Shown: positions 16,324 through 26,206 of the stretch, in pieces | How positions within the stretch are numbered: position 1 is the stretch's first letter | How the letters are laid out: each line of letters starts with the position of its first letter | Source: Ruminococcus callidus | Lineage (GTDB): Bacteria; Bacillota; Clostridia; Oscillospirales; Ruminococcaceae | Direction: 5' to 3' | Assembly: GCF_020709055.1 (NCBI RefSeq) | Contig: NZ_JAJFCK010000005.1 | Coordinates: 1-64,000 of the forward strand | DNA: 64,000 nucleotides | Notes under the pieces: generated by a model | Seen by the model: only the letters and a program-made list of their open reading frames with translations | Database searches by the model: none | What the model was told of the DNA's origin: nothing | Position numbers and translations under genes: made by a program

Positions 16324-18945
16324 ATGAATCTGGCGGATGTGCCAAAGGAAAAATTGTCGCCCATGATGCAGCAGTATGCGGCAACCAAGGAAAAATATAG
16401 CGACTGCATCCTGTTTTTCCGGCTGGGAGATTTCTACGAGATGTTTTTTGAGGACGCCATTCTGGTGTCCAGAGAGCTGGAACTGACGCTGACAGGAAAG
16501 GAGTGCGGTCTGGACGAGCGTGCGCCCATGTGCGGCGTGCCCTACCACAGCGTGGACTTGTATCTGAAAAAGCTGGTGGACCGTGGCTATAAGATCGCCA
16601 TCTGCGAGCAGATGACCGATCCGGCGCTGAGCAAGGGACTGGTGGAACGGGATGTCATCCGTATCGTCACCCCCGGCACGCTCATTGAAAGCAGCATGCT
16701 GGACGACAACGCCAACAACTACATTTGCAGCCTGTACTACGGGACAGACGGCAGCTGTGCCCTCTGCTTCGCTGACCTCTCCACCGGTGAGATGTCCCTC
16801 GCTGTCCCGCAGGGCACTACCGACCTGACCGTCCGCATCATGGACATGCTCTCCCGCTATACGCCGGCGGAGCTGGTGCTGAATGCGCAGGCGCTCTCCC
16901 TGAAATCTGTGATGGATTTCGTCAAGGTGCGTTTGCAATGCGCTGTGACGCTGCGGGATGATGCGTGCTTCTCGCTGGACACCGGCAGGGAGCTCATCTG
17001 CCAGCAGTTCGGTGTGGACTCGCTGGAGCTGCTGGGCATCGAGGAGGACGGCGCAGGGGCTTGCGCTGTGTGCGGGATGCTGGACTACATTCGGGAGACA
17101 CAGAAGCGGAACATTGCCCGTTTTATTTCCATTGACGTGGTGGACAGCGCCGAGACTATGGGACTGGATCTGAACGCACGGCGGAATCTGGAACTGACCG
17201 AGACCATTCGCGGCAAGGAGCGCAAAGGCTCCATGCTCTGGCTGCTGGACGATGCCCGCACCGCCATGGGAAAGCGCCTGCTGAAAACGTGGATGGAACA
17301 GCCGCTGGTGCAGCCGCTGAAGATCATGGCACGTCTGGATGCCGTGGAGGCGTTCTATAAGAAGAGCGTGTCCCTCATGGAGGTGCGTGCGCTGCTGGAT
17401 AATGTGTACGATTTGGAGCGTCTGATGACACGGGTGCTCTTCCAGAAAGCCACACCGCGTGACCTGAAATCCCTCTCCATGACAGCGCAGCAGCTGCCGG
17501 CGCTGAAAGCGGAGCTGAAAAAGCTCTCGTCTTCTCGTCTGCTCGCCGCACTGGAACAGCAGATCTCGCCGCTGGAACGGGTGGTGACGCTGGTGGAAAA
17601 CGCCATTGTGGATGACCCGCCCATCACACTGAAGGACGGCGGTGTCATTCGGGACGGTTTCCACGAGGAACTGGATCGCCAGCGCCGCATTATGAACGGC
17701 GGAACGCAGATTGTGGACGAGATTCTCCAGCGGGAACGGGAGCGCACGGGCATCAAGGGACTGAAGATCGGTTACAATCGGGTGTTCGGCTACTATCTGG
17801 AAGTCACACGCTCGTACTACGACCTGATTCCGGCGGACTACATCCGCAAGCAGACTCTCGCCAACAGCGAACGGTTCATCACCGAGGAACTGAAACAGGT
17901 GGAGAATGAGATTCTCGGCGCAAAAGACCGGGTGCTCCGGCTGGAGGAGGGCATCTTCACCGAGGTGCGGGACTGTCTGGCTGCCATGCTGCAAAGCGTG
18001 CAGGAGACGGCGACTGCAGTGGCGCAGGTAGACGTGCTGGCATCCTTTGCCAACATCGCACTGGAAAACGACTATACTAAGCCGGAGATCGCCATGGACG
18101 GTGCGATTCAGATCACCAACGGCAGACATCCGGTTGTGGAGCGCATGCTGACAGACGAGGTGTTCGTGCCCAACGACACCTATCTGGACTTGAAGTCCAA
18201 CCGGATGCTGATGATTACCGGCCCGAATATGGCGGGAAAATCCACCTATATGCGTCAGGTGGCGCTGATTACCCTCATGGCGCAGATCGGTTCGTTCGTG
18301 CCGGCGGAATACGCCCGCATCTCTGTGGTGGATAAGATCTTCACCCGCATCGGCGCATCAGACGATCTGACCGCCGGACAGAGTACCTTTATGGTGGAGA
18401 TGAAAGAGGTTTCCGACATTCTCAATTACGCCACACAGAACAGTCTGGTCATTCTGGACGAGGTGGGCAGAGGCACGTCCACGCTGGACGGTGTCAGCAT
18501 TGCCCGTGCTGTGGCGGAGTACATCAGCAGCCGGAAGATCGGCTGTAAGACCCTGTTCGCCACCCACTACCACGAGCTTCTGGACATGGAGCAAAAGACC
18601 GACGGCGTAAAGAATTACAGCGTCGCTGTCAAGAAGCACGGGGATTCCATTCGCTTTCTGCGGAAGATCGTTCCCGGCGGTGTGGACGACAGCTACGGCA
18701 TTGCCGTGGCAAAACTGGCGGGACTGCCGGATCAGGTGGTGAAGCGTGCCAAGCAGGTGCTCTCGGAACTGGAACAGCAGAGCGCATCTGCGGCATCTCC
18801 GGCGGAGCACGCAGCCGGACAGATCAGCTTCGCCCAGATGCAGCAGGAACGTGTCATCGCAACCCTGCAAAAGACAAATCTGGCGGAGCTGAGCGACAAG
18901 GAGTGCCGGGAGCTTTTGACGGATCTGACAGAGATGCTGTCTTAA
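16324..18945 (+). CDS. mutS: DNA mismatch repair protein MutS
   Basis: Recognises mismatches and small loops, then recruits MutL in an ATP-dependent way. The 873-residue protein has the mismatch-contact motif Phe37-x-Glu39 (GDFYEMF), connector and lever domains, the Walker A GPNMAGKST near residue 633, Walker B LVILDEVGRGTS and the following STLDGVSIA. The length matches the MutS1 type. It sits in a miaB-ylbF-mutS-mutL-miaA operon. Confidence 0.96.
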   Translation: MNLADVPKEKLSPMMQQYAATKEKYSDCILFFRLGDFYEMFFEDAILVSRELELTLTGKECGLDERAPMCGVPYHSVDLYLKKLVDRGYKIAICEQMTDPALSKGLVERDVIRIVTPGTLIESSMLDDNANNYICSLYYGTDGSCALCFADLSTGEMSLAVPQGTTDLTVRIMDMLSRYTPAELVLNAQALSLKSVMDFVKVRLQCAVTLRDDACFSLDTGRELICQQFGVDSLELLGIEEDGAGACAVCGMLDYIRETQKRNIARFISIDVVDSAETMGLDLNARRNLELTETIRGKERKGSMLWLLDDARTAMGKRLLKTWMEQPLVQPLKIMARLDAVEAFYKKSVSLMEVRALLDNVYDLERLMTRVLFQKATPRDLKSLSMTAQQLPALKAELKKLSSSRLLAALEQQISPLERVVTLVENAIVDDPPITLKDGGVIRDGFHEELDRQRRIMNGGTQIVDEILQRERERTGIKGLKIGYNRVFGYYLEVTRSYYDLIPADYIRKQTLANSERFITEELKQVENEILGAKDRVLRLEEGIFTEVRDCLAAMLQSVQETATAVAQVDVLASFANIALENDYTKPEIAMDGAIQITNGRHPVVERMLTDEVFVPNDTYLDLKSNRMLMITGPNMAGKSTYMRQVALITLMAQIGSFVPAEYARISVVDKIFTRIGASDDLTAGQSTFMVEMKEVSDILNYATQNSLVILDEVGRGTSTLDGVSIARAVAEYISSRKIGCKTLFATHYHELLDMEQKTDGVKNYSVAVKKHGDSIRFLRKIVPGGVDDSYGIAVAKLAGLPDQVVKRAKQVLSELEQQSASAASPAEHAAGQISFAQMQQERVIATLQKTNLAELSDKECRELLTDLTEMLS

Positions 18946-18986
18946 CGGAACTGCGGCGGATGCCGCTTAGAAAGAAGGTGTTTGTC

Positions 18987-20990
18987 ATGCCGCATATTAC
19001 CGTATTGCAAAAGGAAATTTCGGAGCTGATCGCTGCCGGCGAAGTCATCGAACGGCCTGCCTCTGTCATCAAGGAACTGGTGGAAAACGCCATTGATGCC
19101 GGCGCATCGCACATCACTGTGGAGATCAAGCGTGGCGGAACGACCTACATGCGCATCGTTGACGATGGGTGCGGTATGGCACCGGAGGATGTCCCGACGG
19201 CATTCCTCCGCCATGCCACCAGTAAGATTTCCACCAAAGAGGACTTGGACCGGATCGGAACGCTGGGCTTCCGTGGCGAGGCGCTCGCCTCCATTGCGGC
19301 GGTGGCAAAAGTGACGGTGCTCACCAAACGAAAGAGCGATGCCTACGGTTCCAGCTATACCATTGCCGGCAGCAGCGAGGGCACGCTGGAACAGACCGGC
19401 TGTCCGAACGGAACAACGCTCATCATCCGGGACTTGTTTTTCAATGTGCCGGTGCGGCAGAAGTTTATGAAGCGTGACGTGACCGAGGCGAACGCCGTCA
19501 GCCAGATCGTGCAGAAGATCGCCCTCTCCCATCCGGAGATCGCCTTTCGCATGATTCGGGACAACCGGACGGAGTTCCGCACCGACGGCAGCGGCGACCT
19601 CTACGGTGCGATCTACGCCATCTGCGGCAAGGAGTTTGCCCACGACATGATTCCGGTGGAGTATGAGGACGGCATGAATCATGTCACCGGCTATGTGGGA
19701 AAGCCGCTCTACTCCCGCTCTAACCGCACGTTCCAGAACTTTTTCATCAACGGCCGTTATGTGCGCTCACGAGCGTGCAGCGTGGCGCTGGAAAACGCCT
19801 ATCAGAATCTCATCATGGTGGGGAAGTTCCCAACCTGTGTGCTGATGCTGACGGTACCACCCTCACAGGTGGACGTGAACATCCATCCTGCGAAGGCGGA
19901 GGTGCGGTTCTCCAACGAAAAGGCGGTCATGGACAGCCTGTATTTCGGGGTGAAAAACGCCCTCATGAAAAACGGGCTGATCTATGAATTCCAGATGGAG
20001 CGTGTGCCCCAGAAAGACTGGACAGCGCTGGTGGAGGAGCCGCAGCAGTTCACACAGCCCACGCTGCCGGAACTGACAGCACCGGTGTCGGCGATTCCGG
20101 AAATGCCCGCAGAACCGGAGCCGGAGGTGTTCCTCCCGCCGGAGTCCGCACTGCCTGCAAAGACAGCGCCGGCAGAATCTTCACGGCAGGTGGTGGCACC
20201 GCTCGCCACGGCAGCCGCTGCCTATACCGTGCGGATGCCGGCAGAATCAAAGCCGGAACCGAAACCGCCGCTGGAACTCATCCGGCGGGAACCGGTTTCC
20301 GTTCCGGCACAGCCGGCTGCACCTGACGCAGAGGAATCGCCCTACCAGTTTCTGAGCGCCAAGGCGTTCCAGCGCCGTCCGGAGCCGGAACAGCTTCCGC
20401 CGCCCAAGGCGGAAGCGCCGGAAAAGGTGCGTGTCATCGGTGAGATTTTCCAGAACTATATTTTGGCGGAGCTGGACGACCGTCTGCTGATCTTCGACAA
20501 GCACGCTGCCCACGAGCGGGTGATTTTCGAGCGCCTGAAATCCGGCGCATCCCGCCAGACCAGCCAGATGCTGCTGCGGGAGAGCGAGACGCTGCTCTCC
20601 ATGGACGAGTTCTCTGCTGTGCAGGAAAATCTGGAACGGCTGGAGGCGATGGGATTCCAGTTCGATTGCAGTGATCCGCCACGCCTGCGGGCAAAGGCAG
20701 TGCCGTCCTTTGTGCTGGATCTGAACATCGACGAGGTGGTGACGGAGATCGCCCACAATCTGGCACTTGGAAAATCCGACCCGCAGGTACATACCTTTCA
20801 GGATATGCTGCACACTATCGCCTGCAAGTCGGCGATCCGTTCCGGCGATCACAGCACGCTGGAGGAATTGCAGCAGCTGGCGCAGGAGGTGTGGGACAAC
20901 GAGGCGATTCGCCATTGTCCCCACGGCAGACCAGTGCTGTTCGTCATCCGGAAATACGACTTGGAAAAACAATTTCGGCGGAGGGTATAG
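18987..20990 (+). CDS. mutL: DNA mismatch repair protein MutL
   Basis: GHKL ATPase that couples MutS recognition to strand nicking. The ATG at 18987 (AAAGAAGG upstream) gives 667 residues; the frame stays open upstream but overlaps mutS. N-terminal motifs: ELVENAIDAGA, DDGCGM, GFRGEALASI. A Pro/Ala/Glu-rich linker spans roughly residues 365-475. The C-terminal part has the endonuclease metal motif as DKHAAHERVIFE (usual Gln replaced by Lys) and CPHGRP, so this MutL is predicted to nick DNA itself, as expected where MutH is absent. Confidence 0.95.
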   Translation: MPHITVLQKEISELIAAGEVIERPASVIKELVENAIDAGASHITVEIKRGGTTYMRIVDDGCGMAPEDVPTAFLRHATSKISTKEDLDRIGTLGFRGEALASIAAVAKVTVLTKRKSDAYGSSYTIAGSSEGTLEQTGCPNGTTLIIRDLFFNVPVRQKFMKRDVTEANAVSQIVQKIALSHPEIAFRMIRDNRTEFRTDGSGDLYGAIYAICGKEFAHDMIPVEYEDGMNHVTGYVGKPLYSRSNRTFQNFFINGRYVRSRACSVALENAYQNLIMVGKFPTCVLMLTVPPSQVDVNIHPAKAEVRFSNEKAVMDSLYFGVKNALMKNGLIYEFQMERVPQKDWTALVEEPQQFTQPTLPELTAPVSAIPEMPAEPEPEVFLPPESALPAKTAPAESSRQVVAPLATAAAAYTVRMPAESKPEPKPPLELIRREPVSVPAQPAAPDAEESPYQFLSAKAFQRRPEPEQLPPPKAEAPEKVRVIGEIFQNYILAELDDRLLIFDKHAAHERVIFERLKSGASRQTSQMLLRESETLLSMDEFSAVQENLERLEAMGFQFDCSDPPRLRAKAVPSFVLDLNIDEVVTEIAHNLALGKSDPQVHTFQDMLHTIACKSAIRSGDHSTLEELQQLAQEVWDNEAIRHCPHGRPVLFVIRKYDLEKQFRRRV

Positions 20991-20993
20991 CCC

Positions 20994-21959
20994 ATGACAG
21001 AAGCAACAAAAATCCCGGTTCTGGCGGTAGTTGGCCCCACTGCCTCCGGAAAAACGGCGGCAGGCGTGATGCTGTCCCAGTGCTACCACGGCGAAGTAGT
21101 CTCCGCCGACTCCATGCAGATCTACGAGGGACTGGACATCGCCACGGCAAAACCAACGCCGGAGGAAATGTGCGGGATTCCGCACCACCTCATCGGCTGC
21201 GTTCCCATGGATGCGAATTTCAGTGTGGCGGATTATCTGGCACTGGCAAAACCGGTGATCGCCGACATCCATCGGCGTGGGAAACTGCCGGTGCTGGTGG
21301 GCGGAGCAGGCATGTACGTCTCCTCGCTGCTCTCCAACGTCCAGCTCGCTCCCACACGGCAGGATGCCAGGCTGCGGGCGGAGTTCCAGCAGTACGCTGC
21401 GGCGCACGGCAACGAGGCGCTGCATCAGAAGCTGGCACAGCTGGATCCGGAGGCAGCGGCTGCCATTCACCCAAATAATCTGGTGCGTGTCGTGCGGGCG
21501 CTGGAGGTCTGCACCCTCACAGGAAAGACCTTTACCGCATGCAAGGCGGAAAGCCGTATCATTCCCAGCCCTTACCATTCTCTTCAGATCGGTTTGATGT
21601 ACGAGGATCGGCAGGTGCTCTATGACCGCATTGACCGCCGTGTGGATGAGATGGTGCGGGCGGGCATGGTGGAAGAAGCACATGCCGTCTATCAGAACGA
21701 GGCGCTCCGGACGGCTTACCACGCTATCGGGTACAAGGAACTGATTCCGTACTTCGAAAATACCATGCCGCTCGGCGAATGTCTCGACAAAATCAAACAG
21801 GAAAGCCGCCGGTACGCCAAACGGCAACTGACGTGGTTTCGCAAAAATCCTGATATTCAGTGGATAATTCTCAGCAAGTTTGACAAGAAACAAGAAATTT
21901 TGGAAAAATGCAAAAAAACAATAGCCAATTCCGATTTATTGTGCTATAATATAAGTTGA
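20994..21959 (+). CDS. miaA: tRNA dimethylallyltransferase
   Basis: Transfers the dimethylallyl group to adenosine 37 of tRNAs, creating the substrate for MiaB. The 321-residue protein has the P-loop GPTASGKT at its start, SADSMQIYEGLDIATAKPT for substrate binding, and the terminal KQESRRYAKRQLTWFRK characteristic of the family. It starts 3 bases after mutL and ends the operon. Confidence 0.95.
   Translation: MTEATKIPVLAVVGPTASGKTAAGVMLSQCYHGEVVSADSMQIYEGLDIATAKPTPEEMCGIPHHLIGCVPMDANFSVADYLALAKPVIADIHRRGKLPVLVGGAGMYVSSLLSNVQLAPTRQDARLRAEFQQYAAAHGNEALHQKLAQLDPEAAAAIHPNNLVRVVRALEVCTLTGKTFTACKAESRIIPSPYHSLQIGLMYEDRQVLYDRIDRRVDEMVRAGMVEEAHAVYQNEALRTAYHAIGYKELIPYFENTMPLGECLDKIKQESRRYAKRQLTWFRKNPDIQWIILSKFDKKQEILEKCKKTIANSDLLCYNIS
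21922..21950 (+). promoter_or_regulatory. candidate promoter of the HlyD-yggS-sepF cluster
   Basis: TATAAT at 21945-21950 is consensus; the -35 (TAGCCA, 21922-21927) matches four of six positions with 17-bp spacing. It lies within the last codons of miaA. Confidence 0.5.
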
Positions 21960-22055
21960 GTCAGGCTCTCTTTGCGGAAAATGGCTCATTGTACTGCAAA
22001 AATCTCATGCGATTTCCCTCGGAATCCAATTCGGCGGGAATGCGGAAACTAGGTG

Positions 22056-23345
22056 ATGAAACGAACAATGGCTTCTATTTCCAGTAACAAAATGTCCAAT
22101 GTCCTGCTGGGACTTCTCTCGGCATCGGTGCTTGCGACGTTCGGAACGATCTTCTACCATTTTGTGGATACCAGCTACGAAACGGAAACGGCGATTCGTG
22201 CCACCGCAGATGAAGCTGTTGTCTTTCAGGGTGTGTATGTGCGGGACGAAAACGTCTTGACCTACAGCGGAACCGGTGCGGTAAGCTACCGGATCTCGGA
22301 CGGCGGAAAGGTTGCCGTGGGCGACGTCATTGCGGAAATTTATCCCGATGAGTCCGCCATTGAACAGAAGCAGCAGATCGACACGCTTCAGGAAAAGCTG
22401 GACACGCTCCAGCGCATTTCCAGTCCCGGCACCCTGGAACAGGCGCAGCCCGCCGACCTCTCCCGACAGGCGACACAGTATTATAAGGATATTGTGAAGG
22501 GTCGGGAACAGGAGAACCTGCGCAGCGTTTCCGCATCCCGCCAGAAGTTTCTGGAGGCACTGAGCATGTACCAGATCGTGGTGAGCAAGGGCGCAATTTC
22601 TTTTGACAGCCAGATCGCCGACCTGAATGCGCAGATTCAGACGCTGCAGGCGTCCCAGAGTCAGGCGGTGGGAGACGTGGTCTCCGATGCGTCGGCGTAT
22701 TTTGTCAGCCATGTGGATGGTTTTGAATCTCAGCTCAATGAAGAATCTCTTTCGGATATGACACCAGAAAAATTGAACGATATCATTCAAGAGGCGAGCA
22801 AGGGTTCTAATGCATCCGCAGACGGCGTGATCGGCAAGACGGTCTCCAATTACGACTGGTACATGCTGGGCGTGATCGACAACACCGATTTGAAGTATCA
22901 GGTCGGCGATTCCGTGACGCTCCGCCTGATTTCCACCGGCGCAGAAGCACCGGCAACCATTCAGGAGCTGCGGAGCACCGGTACGGACGGCAAAGTCCTC
23001 GCCGTGGTTTCCTGCGAGACCATGACCTCCGATTTCGTGCAGAACCGCACGGAGCGTGTGGAAATGATCCGCGGCGAATATGAGGGGATCAAGGTTCCCC
23101 GAAATGCGATCCGGTTCAAGGATGTGGAAGAAACTACCACCGACGAAAAAACCGGCGAGGAAAAGACGGAGACTGTGAACTGCCGTGGTGTCTATGTGCT
23201 GGACGGCGAAAAGGTAGAGTTCCGCCGTCTGGATGTCATCTACGAGGGAAAGGATTATGTCCTGTCCAGCCTGAACGCAGGGGACGGATATCTGATCCAG
23301 TATGACTCGATTATCGTGGAGGGTATTGATGCAGATGGAAACTAG
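22056..23345 (+). CDS. HlyD-like membrane adaptor protein in the division cluster
   Basis: A 429-residue protein with one N-terminal membrane helix (about 15-37), a biotinyl-lipoyl-like hairpin half (TYSGTGAVSYRISDGGKVAVGD), a long coiled coil (about 105-205: IEQKQQIDTLQEKLDTLQ and QIADLNAQIQTLQAS) and a second barrel-type segment (DLKYQVGDSVTLRL). This is the HlyD/membrane fusion protein plan, but no transporter gene is adjacent. Genes of this type commonly stand before yggS-sepF in Clostridia as I recall, suggesting an envelope or division role, which is inference. The start could be GTG 22053, ATG 22056 or ATG 22068; the last has the best spaced AGGTG. It overlaps yggS by 17 bases. Confidence 0.7.
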   Translation: MKRTMASISSNKMSNVLLGLLSASVLATFGTIFYHFVDTSYETETAIRATADEAVVFQGVYVRDENVLTYSGTGAVSYRISDGGKVAVGDVIAEIYPDESAIEQKQQIDTLQEKLDTLQRISSPGTLEQAQPADLSRQATQYYKDIVKGREQENLRSVSASRQKFLEALSMYQIVVSKGAISFDSQIADLNAQIQTLQASQSQAVGDVVSDASAYFVSHVDGFESQLNEESLSDMTPEKLNDIIQEASKGSNASADGVIGKTVSNYDWYMLGVIDNTDLKYQVGDSVTLRLISTGAEAPATIQELRSTGTDGKVLAVVSCETMTSDFVQNRTERVEMIRGEYEGIKVPRNAIRFKDVEETTTDEKTGEEKTETVNCRGVYVLDGEKVEFRRLDVIYEGKDYVLSSLNAGDGYLIQYDSIIVEGIDADGN

Positions 23346-24030
23346 TTTTAAGTATATCGACGAAAATTACAAGCGAATCGCTTACGAGATCGGCGAGGCA
23401 AAAGCAAAGTACCGCAAGCCCGCCGATGAGATCACATTCATGGCTGTGACCAAGACGGTTGCGCCGGAGGCGGTAAACCACGCCATTGGTTGCGGTATTC
23501 ATGTGCTGGGAGAAAATCGGGTACAGGAATACCTCTCCAAAAAGGAGCTTTACCTGCCGGAAGCGGAGGTGCACATGATCGGGCACCTGCAAACCAACAA
23601 GGTCAAGTATATCATTGAGGATATGGCGCTGATCCACTCGGTGGATAGCCTGCATCTGGCACAGGAGATCGACCGCCATGCGGCGAGAGTCGGCAAGGTG
23701 CAGAATATTCTGATCGAGGTCAATGTGGGTGCGGAATCCTCCAAGAGCGGCGTTTCGCCGGATGCACTGGAGGAATTGTTGTTGCAAATCGGACAGATGT
23801 CCAACGTGCATGTACAAGGTCTGATGGCAATTCCGCCGGCTGCCGGCAGTGAAAAATTTCTTTGCGAAATGCAGGAACTTTATCTTGACATTTCCGCCAA
23901 AAAATTAGATAATATAGATATGAAGATCCTGTCCATGGGTATGTCCGGCGATTACGCTGCGGCAATCCGCTATGGATCGACAATGGTTCGGATCGGCTCC
24001 GCACTGTTTGGTGCGAGAAAGTATACCTAA
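23329..24030 (+). CDS. YggS/YlmE family pyridoxal phosphate homeostasis protein
   Basis: Binds PLP and helps balance its pool; no catalytic activity is established for the family. The protein has the alanine-racemase N-terminal fold: the PLP Lys lies in MAVTKTV, followed by GENRVQE, HMIGHLQTNK, SVDSLHLA, VNVGAESSKSG, MSGDYAAAI and YGSTMVRIGSALFG. The ATG at 23329 follows GGAGGG; an ATG two codons later is possible. It overlaps the previous gene and precedes sepF, the same neighbourhood as Bacillus ylmE-sepF. Confidence 0.92.
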   Translation: MQMETSFKYIDENYKRIAYEIGEAKAKYRKPADEITFMAVTKTVAPEAVNHAIGCGIHVLGENRVQEYLSKKELYLPEAEVHMIGHLQTNKVKYIIEDMALIHSVDSLHLAQEIDRHAARVGKVQNILIEVNVGAESSKSGVSPDALEELLLQIGQMSNVHVQGLMAIPPAAGSEKFLCEMQELYLDISAKKLDNIDMKILSMGMSGDYAAAIRYGSTMVRIGSALFGARKYT

Positions 24031-24151
24031 GGAGTCAGTTCAGTATCTAGCGATATCTGTTTTCTCTGAAAAGACGAGATGAAAGCCTGCCGCATCCGCA
24101 CAAATGGCGGCGGGATGATACTAATCATATGTGCGGGGAATGGAGAACATT

Positions 24152-24649
24152 ATGAGTTTTATCGATGGTATTAAGAATTTTTTTATTCCTGAAGAAGAGG
24201 ATGGCAGAGATACAATTCCCAATGACACTCCGGCAGAGGAGCCGGCAGCAGAGGCAGCGCCCAGAACCGCACCCGGCAGCTATGGCAGACCCTCTGGCTC
24301 TATGCCGTCTGCATCTTCCTTTGACGAGTCCCGCGGAAAGGGCGACCGCTACACCACCATTAAGACGACCGCACAGTTTCAGGTCGTTCTGGTGAAGGCG
24401 TCCGTCTACACCTCGGACTCCAAGAAGGTTGTGGATTACCTGATGCAGAATAAGACGGTCGTTCTGAATCTGGAGGGTGCCAAGGAACCGGATATCCGCC
24501 GCATCATCGACTTCGTTGTCGGCGCAGCTTATGCAATGCATGGCCGGATCCGCCCCATCGCAAACCAGACGTTCCTCATTATTCCGCAGAATGTGGGCTT
24601 TGACGGCGACAGCATCGTCGGCGAGCTGCAGGACAGCGGTCTGGTTTAA
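24152..24649 (+). CDS. sepF: cell division protein SepF
   Basis: Bundles and anchors FtsZ at the division septum. The 165-residue protein has an N-terminal membrane-targeting amphipathic helix (MSFIDGIKNFF), an acidic/Pro-Ala linker (about 16-60), and the SepF core with VVDYLMQNKTVVLNLEGA and RRIIDFVVGAAYAM. GGAG 6 bases before the ATG at 24152 supports that start; the frame has earlier ATG codons at 24131 and 24140. Confidence 0.92.
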   Translation: MSFIDGIKNFFIPEEEDGRDTIPNDTPAEEPAAEAAPRTAPGSYGRPSGSMPSASSFDESRGKGDRYTTIKTTAQFQVVLVKASVYTSDSKKVVDYLMQNKTVVLNLEGAKEPDIRRIIDFVVGAAYAMHGRIRPIANQTFLIIPQNVGFDGDSIVGELQDSGLV

Positions 24650-24691
24650 ACACAAGTATTTCCGGAGGACAGAAGGGGAGATAAACACGAT

Positions 24692-25465
24692 ATGTCGTAT
24701 CTGGGGAAGGGGAGGACTGTGCCGGAATCCCAGCAGCTGTTAGAGGCGCACTGGGATGATCTGGCACGGCGCTCCGATCGGGACAATCGGCCGTATTTTT
24801 CGGCGTTTTACCCGCAGGAGGATCTTCAGGCGGCGGAGCGTATTGCAGCTGCAAACGGTGTGACGTGCACCGCTTGGGGCGGTACGGAGGGAACTGCACG
24901 GGTCATGTTCGGCTTTGCGCCGGAGTGGAGCGTGCCGGAGTTTCCGCAATTTCCGCTGACCTGTCTGACATTCCGCTGGCGTGGCGCAGAGAACCCGGGA
25001 CATCGGGACTTTCTGGGCGCACTGATGGGATGCGATCTGGCACGGGAGACCGTCGGAGATATTCTGATTGCCGATGGGATTGCGCAGGTCTTTGTCTGTG
25101 TTCCGGCAGCTTCTGTGATTTTGCAGGAACTGCATCAGATCGGACGTGTCGGCGTGACCGTGACGGAAGATGATCCGGTCTGCTTGTCGGCGGAGACGGC
25201 GTACCTCCTGATCGAAGGTTCTGTCGCCTCGCTGCGGGCGGACGCAATTACGGCTCTGGTGACGAAACAGAGCCGGGAAAAAGCAGTGCTGCTCATTCGA
25301 CAAGGCCGGCTGACCTGCCGTCACGCAGTGATCAATGCCCCTGCTGCACCCCTGCAAGTGGGAGATGTGTTCTCGATTCGTGGCTACGGAAAGTTCCGGC
25401 TGGCAGAGGACGGCGGACTCACCCGAAAGGGAAGACATCATATTACGATTCAAAAATATCAGTGA
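24692..25465 (+). CDS. YlmH-like S4-domain RNA-binding protein
   Basis: A 257-residue homologue of YlmH, a protein recently linked to rescue of stalled ribosomes and long placed in the division cluster. The N-terminal half has the family region PYFSAFYPQEDLQAAER and a conserved DFLGALMGCDLARETVGDI. The C-terminal S4 domain (about 185-250) reads KAVLLIRQGRLTCRHA with GDVFSIRGYGKFRL. It lies between sepF and divIVA, the canonical order. Confidence 0.9.
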   Translation: MSYLGKGRTVPESQQLLEAHWDDLARRSDRDNRPYFSAFYPQEDLQAAERIAAANGVTCTAWGGTEGTARVMFGFAPEWSVPEFPQFPLTCLTFRWRGAENPGHRDFLGALMGCDLARETVGDILIADGIAQVFVCVPAASVILQELHQIGRVGVTVTEDDPVCLSAETAYLLIEGSVASLRADAITALVTKQSREKAVLLIRQGRLTCRHAVINAPAAPLQVGDVFSIRGYGKFRLAEDGGLTRKGRHHITIQKYQ

Positions 25466-25478
25466 GAGGAGATCCCAA

Positions 25479-26156
25479 ATGATTAGTGCAAGTGAAATCC
25501 ACGAACTTCGGTTCGAAAAGGCTGCTTTTGGATATAAGCAGGAGGACATTGATGAATTTCTGAACCGCCTGGAACAGGAGGTCGCTGCCGCACAGCAGGA
25601 GCTGGACGACAGCCACAACAAGATTCAGGTACTGGCGGATAAGGTTCGGGAGTACATGCGGGACGAGGACGCACTGAAGGATGCACTTCTGGGCGCCCAG
25701 AAGGAAGGTCACCGCATTGTTGCCGAGGCAAACGCACGTGCCGATGAGATCATTGCGCAGGCGCAGCAGAAAGCGGACGCAATGATGGACGAGGTGACTG
25801 TGCAGCACGATGCCCTCATTGAAAAGAATGAGGCAGAGATCGAGGAGGAGCACAAGAAGCTGGCCGCTGCCAGAAAGCAGGTCGCTGACTTCAAAAAGGC
25901 ACTTTTCGACATGTACAAGGAACATCTGAGCATGCTCTCCGCAATGCCGGAAGAGGATGATACCACATTCGGCGTATCCGCAGAAGCTCCGGCAGACGAC
26001 AGCACCGCAGAGGATGCTGCCCCTGCCGCAGCACCGGCAGCATCTGCAGCCGCAGATCCTTTTGCCGGCGCACAGTTCTCCGCCAAAACCATTCAGGGTG
26101 CTTATGACTCCCGTTTTGGCGACCTCGGTGCACTGGATTCCGAACACAAAGACTAA
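25479..26156 (+). CDS. divIVA: DivIVA family cell pole/septum protein
   Basis: Coiled-coil protein that marks curved membrane at poles and septa. The 225-residue protein starts at ATG 25479 (GAGAGGAG upstream). The N-terminal lipid-binding segment has the family signature FEKAAFGYKQEDIDEFLNRL; long coiled coil follows to about residue 150, then an Ala/Pro/Glu-rich tail. It follows ylmH by 13 bases and precedes ileS as in many Firmicutes. Confidence 0.92.
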   Translation: MISASEIHELRFEKAAFGYKQEDIDEFLNRLEQEVAAAQQELDDSHNKIQVLADKVREYMRDEDALKDALLGAQKEGHRIVAEANARADEIIAQAQQKADAMMDEVTVQHDALIEKNEAEIEEEHKKLAAARKQVADFKKALFDMYKEHLSMLSAMPEEDDTTFGVSAEAPADDSTAEDAAPAAAPAASAAADPFAGAQFSAKTIQGAYDSRFGDLGALDSEHKD

Positions 26157-26172
26157 TTTCAGGGAAAGGAGC

Positions 26173-26195
26173 GGCTTTTCCCGACGGGAAGAGCC
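26173..26195 (+). promoter_or_regulatory. short hairpin just upstream of ileS
   Basis: GGCTTTTCCC (26173-26182) pairs with GGGAAGAGCC (26186-26195) over a three-base loop, immediately before the ribosome site of ileS. No T run follows, so it is not a normal terminator; it could tune ileS translation. No T-box leader is present in the 50-bp gap. Confidence 0.4.
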
Positions 26196-26206
26196 GGAAG
26201 CAAGCT

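Noticed and set aside
26157..26206. T-box leader for ileS
   Set aside because: The gap is only 50 bp and holds just a short hairpin; a T-box needs about 200 nt.
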